From Sipunculus nudus (lineage: Eukaryota; Annelida; Sipuncula; Golfingiida; Sipunculidae), in assembly GCA_026874595.1 (NCBI GenBank), contig CM049309.1, positions 95,874,723 to 95,938,722 on the forward strand: a stretch of 64,000 nucleotides of DNA. Direction: 5' to 3'. Positions within the stretch are counted from its first letter, which is position 1; each line of letters opens with the position of its first letter. The notes beneath the pieces were generated by a model, which worked only from the letters and a program-made list of their open reading frames with translations, ran no database searches and was not told where the DNA came from. Below, in pieces: positions 22,901-35,615 of the stretch. Both the position numbers and the translations under genes were made by a program.

Positions 22901-25900
22901 GGTCCACCTGCACTAATGATCCAAACAAAGTAGTGAAAGTCCAGGTCCACCTGCACTAATGATCCAAACAAAGTAGTGAAAGTCCAGGTTGGCCTGCTCT
23001 AATGGTCCACACAAAGTAGTGAAAGTCCAGGTTGGCCTGCTCTAATGGTCCAAACAAAGTAGTGAAAGTCCAGGTCCACCTGCACTAATGATCCAAACAA
23101 AGTAGTGAAAGTCCAGGTTGGCCTGCTCTAATGGTCCACACAAAGTTGTGTAAGTCCAGGTTGGCCTGCTCTAATGGTCCAAACAAAGTAGTGAAAGTCC
23201 AGGTCCACCTGCACTAATGATCCAAACAAAGTAGTGAAAGTCCAGGTCCACCTGCTCTAATGATCCAAACAAAGTAGTGAAAGTCCAGGTCCACCTGCAC
23301 TAATGATCCAAACAAAGTAGTGAAAGTCCAGGTCCACCTGCACTAATGATCCAAACAAAGTAGTGAAAGTCCAGGTCCACCTGCACTAATGATCCAAACA
23401 AAGTAGTGAAAGTCCAGGTTGGCCTGCTCTAATGGTCCACACAAAGTTGTGTAAGTCCAGGCTGGCCTGCTCTAATGGTCCAAACAAAGTAGTGAAAGTC
23501 CAGGTCCACCTGCTCTAATGGTCCACACAAAGTTGTGTAAGTCCAGGTTGGCCTGCTCTAATGGTCCAAACAAAGTAGTGAAAGTCCAGGTCCACCTGCT
23601 CTAATGGTCCACACAAAGTTGTGTAAGTCCAGGCTGGCCTGCTCTCATGGTCCAAACAAAGTATTGAAAGTCCAGGTTGGCCTGCTCTAATGGTCCACAC
23701 AAAGTTGTGTAAGTCCAGGCTGGCCTGCTCTAATGGTCCAAACAAAGTAGTGAAAGTCCAGGTCCACCTGCTCTAATGGTCCACACAAAGTTGTGTAAGT
23801 CCAGGTTGGCCTGCTCTAATGGTCCAAACAAAGTAGTGAAAGTCCAGGTCCACCTGCTCTAATGGTCCACACAAAGTTGTGTAAGTCCAGGCTGGCCTGC
23901 TCTAATGGTCCAAACAAAGTAGTGAAAGTCCAGGTTGGCCTGCTCTAATGGTCCACACAAAGTTGTGTAAGTCCAGGCTGGCCTGCTCTAATGGTCCAAA
24001 CAAAGTAGTGAAAGTCCAGGTTGGCCTGCTCTAATGGTCCACACAAAGTTGTGTAAGTCCAGGTTGGCCTGCTCTAATGGTCCAAACAAAGTAGTGAAAG
24101 TCCAGGTCCACCTGCACTAATGATCCAAACAAAGTAGTGAAAGTCCAGGTTGGCCTGCTCTAATGGTCCACACAAAGTTGTGTAAGTCCAGGTTGGCCTG
24201 CTCTAATGGTCCAAACAAAGTAGTGAAAGTCCAGGTCCACCTGCACTAATGATCCAAACAAAGTAGTGAAAGTCCAGGTCCACCTGCACTAATGATCCAA
24301 ACAAAGTAGTGAAAGTCCAGGTCCACCTGCACTAATGATCCAAACAAAGTAGTGAAAGTCCAGGTCCACCTGCACTAATGATCCAAACAAAGTAGTGAAA
24401 GTCCAGGTTGGCCTGCTCTAATGGTCCACACAAAGTTGTGTAAGTCCAGGTTGGCCTGCTCTAATGGTCCAAACAAAGTAGTGAAAGTCCAGGTCCACCT
24501 GCACTAATGATCCAAACAAAGTAGTGAAAGTCCAGGTCCACCTGCACTAATGATCCAAACAAAGTAGTGAAAGTCCAGGTTGGCCTGCTCTAATGGTCCA
24601 CACAAAGTAGTGAAAGTCCAGGTTGGCCTGCTCTAATGGTCCAAACAAAGTAGTGAAAGTCCAGGTCCACCTGCACTAATGATCCAAACAAAGTAGTGAA
24701 AGTCCAGGTTGGCCTGCTCTAATGGTCCACACAAAGTTGTGTAAGTCCAGGTTGGCCTGCTCTAATGGTCCAAACAAAGTAGTGAAAGTCCAGGTCCACC
24801 TGCACTAATGATCCAAACAAAGTAGTGAAAGTCCAGGTCCACCTGCACTAATGATCCAAACAAAGTAGTGAAAGTCCAGGTTGGCCTGCTCTAATGGTCC
24901 ACACAAAGTTGTGTAAGTCCAGGCTGGCCTGCTCTAATGGTCCAAACAAAGTAGTGAAAGTCCAGGTCCACCTGCTCTAATGGTCCACACAAAGTTGTGT
25001 AAGTCCAGGTTGGCCTGCTCTAATGGTCCAAACAAAGTAGTGAAAGTCCAGGTCCACCTGCTCTAATGGTCCACACAAAGTTGTGTAAGTCCAGGCTGGC
25101 CTGCTCTAATGGTCCAAACAAAGTAGTGAAAGTCCAGGTTGGCCTGCTCTAATGGTCCACACAAAGTTGTGTAAGTCCAGGCTGGCCTGCTCTAATGGTC
25201 CAAACAAAGTAGTGAAAGTCCAGGTTGGCCTGCTCTAATGGTCCACACAAAGTTGTGTAAGTCCAGGTTGGCCTGCTCTAATGGTCCAAACAAAGTAGTG
25301 AAAGTCCAGGTCCACCTGCACTAATGATCCAAACAAAGTAGTGAAAGTCCAGGTTGGCCTGCTCTAATGGTCCACACAAAGTTGTGTAAGTCCAGGTTGG
25401 CCTGCTCTAATGGTCCAAACAAAGTAGTGAAAGTCCAGGTCCACCTGCACTAATGATCCAAACAAAGTAGTGAAAGTCCAGGTCCACCTGCACTAATGAT
25501 CCAAACAAAGTAGTGAAAGTCCAGGTCCACCTGCACTAATGATCCAAACAAAGTAGTGAAAGTCCAGGTCCACCTGCACTAATGATCCAAACAAAGTAGT
25601 GAAAGTCCAGGTTGGCCTGCTCTAATGGTCCACACAAAGTTGTGTAAGTCCAGGTTGGCCTGCTCTAATGGTCCAAACAAAGTAGTGAAAGTCCAGGTCC
25701 ACCTGCTCTAATGGTCCACACAAAGTTGTGTAAGTCCAGGTTGGCCTGCTCTAATGGTCCAAACAAAGTAGTGAAAGTCCAGGTTGGCCTGCTCTAATGG
25801 TCCACACAAAGTTGTGTAAGTCCAGGTTGGCCTGCTCTAATGGTCCAAACAAAGTAGTGAAAGTCCAGGTTGGCCTGCTCTAATGGTCCAAACAAAGTAG

Positions 25901-26930
25901 TGAAAGTCCAGGTTGGCCTGCTCTAATGGTCCACACAAAGTTGTGTAAGTCCAGGTTGGCCTGCTCTAATGGTCCAAACAAAGTAGTGAAAGTCCAGGTT
26001 GGCCTGCTCTAATGGTCCAAACAAAGTAGTGAAAGTCCAGGTCCACCTGCTCTAATGGTCCACACAAAGTTGTGTAAGTCCAGGTTGGCCTGCTCTAATG
26101 GTCCAAACAAAGTAGTGAAAGTCCAGGTTGGCCTGCTCTAATGGTCCACACAAAGTTGTGTAAGTCCAGGTTGGCCTGCTCTAATGGTCCAAACAAAGTA
26201 GTGAAAGTCCAGGTCCACCTGCTCTAATGGTCCACACAAAGTTGTGTAAGTCCAGGTTGGCCTGCTCTAATGGTCCAAACAAAGTAGTGAAAGTCCAGGT
26301 CCACCTGCTCTAATGGTCCACACAAAGTTGTGTAAGTCCAGGTTGGCCTGCTCTAATGGTCCACACAAAGTTGTGTAAGTCCAGGTTGGCCTGCTCTAAT
26401 GGTCCAAACAAAATAGTGAAAGTCCAGGTTGGCCTGCTCTAATGGTCCACACAAAGTTGTGTAAGTCCAGGTTGGCCTGCTCTAATGGTCCAAACAAAGT
26501 AGTGAAAGTCCAGGTCCACCTGCTCTAATGGTCCAAACAAAGTAGTGAAAGTCCAGGTCCACCTGCACTAATGATCTAAACAAAGTAGTGAAAGTCCAGG
26601 TCCACCTGCACTAATGATCCAAACAAAGTAGTGAAAGTCCAGGTTGGCCTGCTCTAATGGTCCAAACAAAGTAGTGAAAGTCCAGGTCCACCTGCTCTAA
26701 TGGTCCACACAAAGTTGTGTAAGTCCAGGCTGGCCTGCTCTAATTATCGAAACAAAGTAATGTAAGTCCAGGCTGGCCTGCTCTAATTATCAAAATCAAG
26801 AAATGTAAGTCCAGGTTGGCCTGCTCTAATTATCGAAACAAAGTAATGTAAGTCCAGGTTGGCCTGCTCTAATTATCCAAACAAAGTAATGTAAGTCCAG
26901 GCTGGCCTGCTCTAATGATCAAAACTAAAA
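19911..26930. repeat. 43-bp minisatellite, about 163 copies, with higher-order structure
   Basis: Two unit types share a 43-bp period. Type A has ccaaacaaagtagtgaaagt with ggtccacctgcactaatgat; type B has ccacacaaagttgtgtaagt with ggttggcctgctctaatggt. From 19911 to about 21830 nearly all units are type A. From there to 26740 types A and B are interspersed. A block with a rare 'ctctcatgg' plus 'gtattgaaag' unit at about 22050 recurs exactly 1591 bp later (37 x 43). The final units (26740-26930) are a diverged third form with 'aattatcgaaac'. Minus-strand frames with repeated GPLEQ/GQPGL motifs are incidental. Confidence 0.97.
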
Positions 26931-28500
26931 ACTTGTTTACAACTGCTAGTCCTAGATTTAAGGTAAATAATTGTGCACCTTACCCTCTCTACAAAAACTT
27001 GTTCACCAAAATTACCCAGATATTCACGACGTACAAGGAAGACTGATAGGCAGAGTTAACAATGTTTGAATGTTATTCTGGAGATTGTACTCTTTTGATA
27101 AAATTACAAGCAGATTATATTAGGACCAACTACAAACTGTAGGTTTATAATTTTGTCCTGTCATAATTTTGTATTAAGTTAAAACATGTTAGATATACAA
27201 CATGCTGTTCTGGGAAAATAACAGATGCTTCCTCTTTTAAATCTAGGTTATGTAAATCATATGTCTAGTTGAGAAAAGTTGGTCATCCTCTAAATATTAG
27301 GCAACAAAATATCATTCAACCCAATCAGGAGCTACAGGCTTACCAGGAATACACAAGCGGACACGTTTTTGTGTCAGTGTCATTTATTGAGGTAAGGCCA
27401 TGAACTTTGTACAATGCTTGTTTTATCTCAGGTCTGTTGTATGAACAGGGAAGTTTCACATGGTTTATACAGCTGATCCAGTTCCTGGTGTGGTAAAGAT
27501 TAAAATGATTAAAGTAACCTGACTCTGCACAGTAGCAGGTACCTGACAAGTAAAATCTACATATTTTAACCTGCATAGAAATAATATTTGTAATTTCATC
27601 ACAACATACACCTATGAAATCTCAGGAAGCAATATACAGGGGACTCATAGAACAAATCCTCAATGAACTTCTGTCAGGCTGCTCTTTAGTTCCATTGGAA
27701 TAGAAAATTAATGAACTACATATCAACCTGACATGATTCAAATCACACGATGACACATTAATGTACAGTGCAAGGGGTCAAGCAGTAAGAACCTTGGCTG
27801 ACAACACTTAGTCGTGATCACACATTCCTTCCATAGATCACTTGTACTGTTTACCTGCAGCACCCAGTGTGTATAAATAGGTCACACACAGGTCACTGAT
27901 GAATACAGTATGACATCATCCTACAGTGCACATGTAACCATGGTGCTAGCAGTGACTGTAAGAACTTGTTTGTGATAAGAACAGGTACACAGGGGTCAGA
28001 GTTGGTGACTACTGCCTAAGGTGTAGATTTCATTCAGAGCAGTGACACTCCAAACTGAGGCCTCAGCGATATCACGGGAGAGGGGAAGATTTGGTCATGT
28101 GTTGTTGACATAAATCAGTGATATGTAGACTGTATTTAAAGGGATGACCTCATTGGTGTCATAAAAGTGCATATATTTTTACCTGTATGTAAATTTTAAA
28201 ACTGCTACAAGGCATTTACCAAACCTTACTTTAATTGGACACTCACTTTCCAAATGTTGTGAATGTTGTATTTTTCATTTTTCAGTCAGGATAACAACAA
28301 CAAAGGGCTTGAAACACAACCTTTTCAGTCTGATAGATCTAGGTAAAATATCCAACAATTAAGTCACTCTGACCTTTCTCTCAGCGTTATATTGCAAAAA
28401 AATGTATATCAGCACCTCAGAAGCCAGGTCTCCTAACAGTAACATTTCTCAAATTCACTGGATTGATTGTCTTGAAACCCTGAATGCTTACTAATTAAAA
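26931..28500. other. Intron sequence with nothing recognised
   Basis: Unique AT-rich DNA between two arrays. A minus-strand frame at 27340-27576 has no recognisable domain and no splice sites around it. I saw no element termini. Confidence 0.4.
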
Positions 28501-30028
28501 GGAACTTTATATGCTACAGAAGACTTGAGCTTTATATGCTACAGAAGACTTGAGCTTTATATGCTACAGAAGACCTGAGCTTTATATGCTACAGAAGACC
28601 TGAGCTTTATATGCTACAGAAGACCTGAGCTTTATATGCTACAGAAGACCTGAGCTTTATATGCTACAGAAGACCTGAGCTTTATATGCTACAGAAGACC
28701 TGAGCTTTATATGCTACAGAAGACCTGAGCTTTATATGCTACAGAAGACCTGAGCTTTATATGCTACAGAAGACCTGAGCTTTATATGCTACAGAAGACT
28801 TGAGCTTTATATGCTACAGAAGACCTGAGCTTTATATGCTACAGAAGACCTGAGCTTTATATGCTACAGAAGACCTGAGCTTTATATGCTACAGAAGACC
28901 TGAGCTTTATATGCTACAGAAGACTTGAGCTTTATATGCTACAGAAGACCTGAGCTTTATATGCTACAGAAGACCTGAGCTTTATATGCTACAGAAGACC
29001 TTAGCTTTATATGCTACAGAAGACCTGAGCTTTATATGCTACAGAAGACCTGAGCTTTATATGCTACAGAAGACTTGAGCTTTATATGCTACAGAAGACT
29101 TGAGCTTTATATGCTACAGAAGACTTGAGCTTTATATGCTACAGAAGACCTGAGCTTTATATGCTACAGAAGACCTGAGCTTTATATGCTACAGAAGACC
29201 TGAGCTTTATATGCTACAGAAGACCTGAGCTTTATATGCTACAGAAGACTTGAGCTTTATATGCTACAGAAGACTTGAGCTTTATATACTACAGAAGACC
29301 TGAGCTTTATATGCTACAGAAGACCTGAGCTTTATATGCTACAGAAGACCTTAGCTTTATATGCTACAGAAGACCTGAGCTTTATATGCTACAGAAGACC
29401 TGAGCTTTATATGCTACAGAAGACCTGAGCTTTATATGCTACAGAAGACCTTAGCTTTATATGCTACAGAAGACCTGAGCTTTATATGCTACAGAAGACC
29501 TGAGCTTTATATGCTACAGAAGACTTGAGCTTTATATGCTACAGAAGAGTTGAACTTTATATGCTACAAAAGACTTGAGCTTTATATGCTACATAAGACT
29601 TGAGCTTTATATGCTACAGAAGACCTGAGCTTTATATGCTACAGAAGACCTGAGCTTTATATGCTACAGAAGACCTTAGCTTTATATGCTACAGAAGACC
29701 TGAGCTTTATATGCTACAGAAGACCTGAGCTTTATATGCTACAGAAGACCTGAGCTTTATATGCTACAGAAGACCTGAGCTTTATATGCTACAGAAGACC
29801 TGAGCTTTATATGCTACAGAAGACCTGAGCTTTATATGCTACAGAAGACCTTAGCTTTATATGCTACAGAAGACCTGAGCTTTATATGCTACAGAAGACC
29901 TGAGCTTTATATGCTACAGAAGACTTGAGCTTTATATGCTACAGAAGACTTGAACTTTATATGCTACAGAAGACTTGAGCTTTATATGCTACAGAAGACT
30001 TGAACTTTATATGCTACAGAGGACTTGT
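28501..30028. repeat. 25-bp minisatellite, about 61 copies
   Basis: Unit agctttatatgctacagaag plus acctg or acttg, with exact 25-bp period. Variants are confined to acctg/acttg/acctt at the unit end, plus a few diverged units near 29540-29600. The two outermost units read 'aactttat' instead of 'agctttat'. Confidence 0.98.
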
Positions 30029-30045
30029 GGTGCCATTTGCATTAT

Positions 30046-30473
30046 TTCTATTTTTACACATTTTAACATTTAACATTAATAAATATTCCTTTATATAATT
30101 CCTATGTACATGCGAGAAATTAAGTCTGTATTATATAATTTTAAAAAGTTATGGGCCCAAACATAATGGACTTTGTAAAAAAATCAGGGAAGATATTTGG
30201 TCACTTAAGACCAAAAATGTTAAACCTAGGGACTTTTTTAGTTAAGTTCTTTAATTGCATTGCTGTTTTCGATCCAATGTATACAACTTTTCCTTAGACA
30301 CACATTCTTGTACATATTTGAAATACTGATCCTTCTATATTACTGTTCTGTTCAACTACATAATTAATACTAAAAATTACATCTGTCAAAATGAAATCTT
30401 ACATACAACAATGGTGATACAATTATATCTGTCACATTCAGCTGAGCGCTGTTACCCATGGGTCCCTTGTTTT
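30046..30473 (+). repeat. 3' part of the TTTTTAGCTCAGCTGA family
   Basis: The text parallels 9540-9800 and 63830-64000: 'ctatgtacatgcgagaaatt', 'agttatgggcccaaacat', 'aatggactttgtaaaa', 'tcacttaagacc'. It ends with the right terminus cagctgagcgctgttaccc, then gtcccttgttt. The 5' half is missing; the 25-bp array lies where it would be. Confidence 0.75.
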
Positions 30474-31878
30474 CTAATAGTAATAAATCAGATTAAACAT
30501 TTTGGTTTAGTATATTGACTTGTATCAATGGTCCAATAAATCCTGAAAGCTTCCCAGATTCCGAATATGATCTCTGTAGTGGTAAACTAGTGGTTAGATG
30601 GATCATGTGATACAGGGGTGATCAAGAGATACAGGGGTGATCATGTGATACAGGGGTGATCATGTGATACAGAGGTTTCTGTGTCCTTTCACACTGATCT
30701 GATACAGATGAAAGCTCAACAGAACTCCCTCTGAAAGGTCATTATAATTTGTGACCATTTTAATAAGTGATTCATAAAAAAATCAGATTTTCAGATAAGT
30801 TAGAAACCTATTTAGGGAATATATTCAAGATATATTCAAATTTAATTTTTGTCCAAGCTTTTATTTCAATACTTTGAGTCATCAGATTGGTTGATACATG
30901 ATATCAGATATGATACAGTAATTACTGAAGTCAGTCTTGGATGATGTCTTGTTTGATAAAATATTATCAGTTTCTTTTAATTCTAATGGCACTCTTAAGG
31001 TACAGAGACCAGGGATAAATTCAAATTCACCATTGATATCAAATCTTATTACTTTATGTCAGCAAGGTTGCCAGAAAAATGTATATAAAAGTGAGAGAAA
31101 ATGGGATCATGTTTGTGTTTTCATATAAAACCACAACAACCTCTCCAAGGCAGCTGCTCAGGCAATTTAATAAAGTCACTGTAGATTGAGGTGAGGAGAG
31201 CTTACAAAATGACAAAACAAATTATCAACTCCCACAAGTGACAGCTCCCTCAAGTCAGCTTTAGCTGTTTATGTAGTTTGTTCTAGATACAACAAGAGTC
31301 CAGGCTCACAAATGGGTCACCTTCCGGAGAAAGCACAGTGATTGGGACAGGATGTTTTTTATGTGGGACTACCCTGGCCTGCTGCCAGATATGTAGTGAT
31401 AACAACCTCAAGTCCTTATGTTAATTTTCCAAACTTCCTGTAACATGTTACATTGTGGTCCAGGCACTGTCACTTGTGTGTACATCAGTAAATATGGAAT
31501 AAATGTTGTTGAAATAATTAAATATTGCAATAATTGTTTAAACTGGGAACTTGAACTATACATGTACTCCTGCCTACTCTGATACACTGCTTTCGGTATG
31601 AGAATTAAAGTAGCTGTGGTTTTCACACTTGTTGGTATCATTTAACAGGTGGTTTAAAAAACCAGACCAGCTGTAAAACTTGTCCCACATTTAAAATAAG
31701 CTTGTGCTGTGTCTATGCCTTCAGCATAACAGGCCTATAGATCTGAATAGTGTTAGTGATGTACCTCTAGGGCTTCTTAATCACAATGGAAGATCCAGCA
31801 GCACAAGGGGGGGGGGGGGGGAGTCAAGGGGGTCCTACCTAGGGATGACCTTCCCATTTCCAAAATCCTGGATCAGCC
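30474..31878. other. Intron sequence with a short 19-bp repeat and a poly-G tract
   Basis: Four copies of gatcatgtgatacaggggt lie at about 30601-30676 (one with 'aagag'). A poly-G run sits at about 31807-31821. One isolated diverged unit of the following 62-bp array can be seen near 31740-31790. The rest is unique AT-rich DNA without recognisable exons. Confidence 0.6.
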
Positions 31879-33970
31879 CCTGAATCAGCAATCTGAACGG
31901 TGTGATGTTTGTATGGATCTGTGAATAGTGATGTAGGGCTTCATAATCAGTGGTCTGAACTGTGTGATGTTTGCATGGATCTGTGAATAGTGATGTGCGG
32001 CTTCATAATCAGTGGTCTGAAATGTGTGATGTTTGTATGGATCTGTGAATTGTGATGTAGGGCTTCATAATCAGTGGTCTGAAATGTGTGATGTTTGTAT
32101 GGATCTGTGAATAGTGAAGTGCGGCTTCATAATCAGTGGTCTGAACTGTGTGATGTTTGTATGGATCTGTGAATTGTGATGTAGGGGTTCATAATCAGTG
32201 GTCTGAACTATGTGATGTTTGTATGGATCTATGAATAGTGATGTAGGGCTTCATTATCAGTGGTCTGAACTGTGTGATGTTTGTATGAATCTGAATAGTG
32301 ATGTAGGGCTTCATATTCAGTGGTCTGAAATGTGTGATGTTTGTATGGATCTGTGAATTGTGATGTAGGGCTTCATATTCAGTGGTCTGAACTATGTGAT
32401 GTTTGTATGGATCTGTGAATTGTGATGTAGGGCTTCATAATCAGTGGTCTGAACTGTGTGATGTTTGTATGGATCTGTGAATAGTGATGTAGGCCTTCAT
32501 ATTCAGTGGTCTGAACTATGTGATGTTTGTATGGATCTGTGAATAGTGATGTAGGGCTTCATATTCAGTGGTCTGAACTATGTGATGTTTGTATGGATCT
32601 GTGAATAGTGATGTAGGGCTTCATAATCAGTGGTCTGAACTGTGTGATGTTTGTATGGATCTGTGAATAGTGATGTAGGGCTTCATAATCAGTGGTCTGC
32701 ACTGAGTGATGTTTGTATGGATCTGTGAATAGTGATGTAGGGCTTCATAATCTGTGGTCTGAACTGTGTGATGTTTGTATGGATCTGTGAATAGTGATGT
32801 AGGGCTTCATAATCAGTGGTCTGAACTGAGTGATGTTTGTATGGATCTGTGAAAAGTGATGTAGGGCTTCATAATCAGTGGTCTGAACTGTGTGATGTTT
32901 GTATGGATCTGTGAATTGTGATGTAGGGCTTCATATTCAGTGGTCTGAACTGTGTGATGTTTGTATGGATCTGTGAATAGTGATGTAGGGCTTCATATTC
33001 AGTGGTCTGAACTATGTGATGTTTGTATGGATCTGTGAATTGTGATGTAGGGCTTCATAATCAGTGGTCTGAACTGTGTGATGTTTGTATGGATCTGTGA
33101 ATAGTGATGTAGGGCTTCATAATCAGTGGTCTGAAATGTGTGATGTTTGTATGGATCTGTGAAAAGTGATGTAGGGCTTCATAATCAGTGGTCTGAACTG
33201 TGTGATGTTTGGATGTTATGATCTGTGAATAGTGATGTAGGGCTTCATAATCTGTGGTCTGAACTGTGTGATGTTTGTATGGATCTGTGAATAGTGATGT
33301 AGGGCTTCATAATCAGTGGTCTGAACTGAGTGATGTTTGTATGGATCTGTGAAAAGTGATGTAGGGCTTCATAATCAGTGGTCTGAACTGTGTGATGTTT
33401 GTATGGATCTGTGAATTGTGATGTAGGGCTTCATATTCAGTGGTCTGAACTGTGTGATGTTTGTATGGATCTGTGAATAGTGATGTAGGGCTTCATATTC
33501 AGTGGTCTGAACTATGTGATGTTTGTATGGATCTGTGAATTGTGATGTAGGGCTTCATAATCAGTGGTCTGAACTGTGTGATGTTTGTATGGATCTGTGA
33601 ATAGTGATGTAGGGCTTCATAATCAGTGGTCTGAACTGAGTGATGTTTGTATGGATCTGTGAAAAGTGATGTAGGGCTTCATAATCAGTGGTCTGAACTG
33701 TGTGATGTTTGGATGTTATGATCTGTGAATAGTGATGTAGGGCTTCATAATCAGTGGTCTGAACTGAGTGATGTTTGTATGGATCTGGGAATAGTGTTGT
33801 AGGGCTCTTAATCAGTGGTCCAGCTGAACTGAGTGATGTTTGTATGGATCTGTGAATAGTGATGTAGGGCTTCATAATCAGTGGTCTGAACTGTGTGATT
33901 TTTGTATGGATCTGTGAATTGTGATTTAGGGCTTCATAATCAGTGGTTTGAACTGTGTGATGTTTAATGA
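31879..33970. repeat. 62-bp minisatellite, about 33 copies
   Basis: Unit elements are aatcagtggtctgaactgtg, tgatgtttgtatggatctgt and gaatagtgatgtagggcttc plus at. Alternatives are gaattgtg / gaaaagtg and ataatc / atattc. A multi-unit block including the odd 'tttggatgttatgatctg' unit occurs near 33200 and again near 33705, so blocks of several units have been duplicated. The minus-strand open frame at 33561-34019 is incidental. Confidence 0.97.
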
Positions 33971-34767
33971 GGAAACATAATTGCTGTAGCTTACAGAACC
34001 TGGTCATCCATAATGTCAATGATAGATAAAATGATAAACTTCTGAAAAAATGGAATACATGCTAAAGAGCAGATACATGCCTGGTGGCTTATCAGCTAAA
34101 TGTAATCAATCTCCTTCTTCCTTAATTTATGTAATAGCACTAACATAGTCCACAACATGTTGGTGCCCAAGTCTGTTCTTTCTACAATGCAGGTAGCAAT
34201 TTACAAACAGACAAAACTCTCTGGGTCAGGAGATGCTCCACTGTATAATGAATTCCTTGTCTTAACCATTTTTTTTTTCAAATTACATGTATTTTTTTCA
34301 GGGAAGACAGATCAGTGAAATTACTGTGGTTGCCTTTTTGTTTGCGATGGTTTCAAATCTGCGATATGCACAAAAGGGGAATTATAATGAAAATAAAGCC
34401 ATAACAGGTCCCATTGCTGAAAGCAGATTGAAAGATAAAAGATGTGACTAATAATATACCTTGTATATTCAAAGACTGCTATTAGAATGTTATCATGAAG
34501 ATCTCCAAATTAACTGTCATTGATGAATTACATTTTTCACTCGGTCCATATTCCCTTGGGTTCCCATGCAATGATTAAGATTTTACACACTTATTATTTG
34601 ATGTAGGTAATATATAAACTAATAGAAATACTCAGCATAGGTCTCTTTTAAGGTGAGATCACGAAAATGGAACCCTCACAAAACATTGAAAAGGTGAAAA
34701 TCCAAAATTTTACCCCACAAATATTAAGCCATCCACAAGTCTATCCCTATGGGTGAAGGGAAATCAA
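33971..34767. other. Intron sequence with nothing recognised
   Basis: Unique AT-rich DNA between two arrays. No exon, RNA gene or element terminus was seen. Confidence 0.4.
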
Positions 34768-35324
34768 GTGGTAGTTACCATTGCTTGTCACAGTTTTTGT
34801 GTGCTAAGATGTGGTAGTTACCTGTGCTTGTCACGGTTTTTGTGTGCTAAGATGTGGTAGTTACCGTTGCTTGTCACAGTTTTTCTGTGCTAAGATGTGG
34901 TAGTTACCGTTGCTTGTCAGTTTTTGTGTGCTTAGATGTGGTAGTTACCTGTGCTTGTCACGGTTTTTGTGTGCTAAGATGTGGTAGTTACCGTTGCTTA
35001 TCACAGTTTTTGTGTGCTAAGATGTGGTAGTTACCGTTGCTTGTCACGGTTTTTGTGTGCTAAGATGTGGTAGTTACTGTTGCTTGTCACAGTTTTTGTG
35101 TGCTAAGATGTGGTAGTTACTGTTGCTTGTCACAGTTTTTGTGTGCTAAGATGTGGTAGTTACCGTTGCTTGTCACAGTTTTTGTGTGCTAAGATGTGGT
35201 AGTTACTGTTGCTTGTCACAGTTTTTGTGTGCTAAGATGTGGTAGTTACCGTTGCTTGTCACAGTTTTTGTGTGCTAAGATGTGGTACTTACTGTTGCTT
35301 GTCACGGTTTTTGTGTGCTAAGAT
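34768..35324. repeat. 43-bp minisatellite, about 13 copies, 24 bp before an exon
   Basis: Unit gtggtagttaccgttgcttg, tcacagtttttgtgtgctaa, gat. Variants are acc(t)gtgcttg and cacgg. The array ends 24 bp before the acceptor of the third midnolin exon, so the branch-point region is close to or inside its last unit. Unrelated in sequence to the other 43-bp array at 19911. Confidence 0.97.
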
Positions 35325-35348
35325 TTCATAAAAAATTTTCTTGTACAG

Positions 35349-35516
35349 GTACACTGAACCCAGCCTTGCAGGATAAAGATGGCCGACTAAAACGAAACAC
35401 GAGCACGATCATTCACATTCTAAATGATCTCCTGGGAGCTACCCCTCAGTACAGCCATCAGCTGGGTCATCAGCGAGAACAGAGAGATAGGATTCACCAC
35501 CGATTCCATGCCAACC
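35349..35516 (+). CDS. MIDN: Midnolin exon, second part of the Catch-2 segment
   Basis: 168 nt. The acceptor is ttttcttgtacag and the donor is AACC|gtaagt. It enters with two bases (gt) that complete the glycine codon begun at 16972, giving the uninterrupted GTFSGTLNPALQDKDGR across the junction. It continues with LKRNTSTIIHILNDLLGATP, then QYSHQLGHQREQRDRIHHRF. Vertebrate midnolin as I recall it has [32 protein letters not shown], the second Catch half with its amphipathic helix. The exon leaves with one base, so the next exon must begin with two. The surrounding longer open frame (35282-35770) is only read-through of flanking intron. Confidence 0.93.
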
Positions 35517-35615
35517 GTAAGTCCCCTTCCAATCATTATCAACTGTACCTTGTCCCAGCAGAGAGGGTCTGTGCAATTATACCACCCTTGGAAATGGCCA
35601 AATGGGTTCTTAATT
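35517..35615. other. Short intron stretch after the donor
   Basis: 99 bp between the splice donor gtaagt and the left end of a dispersed element. Nothing recognised. Confidence 0.5.
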
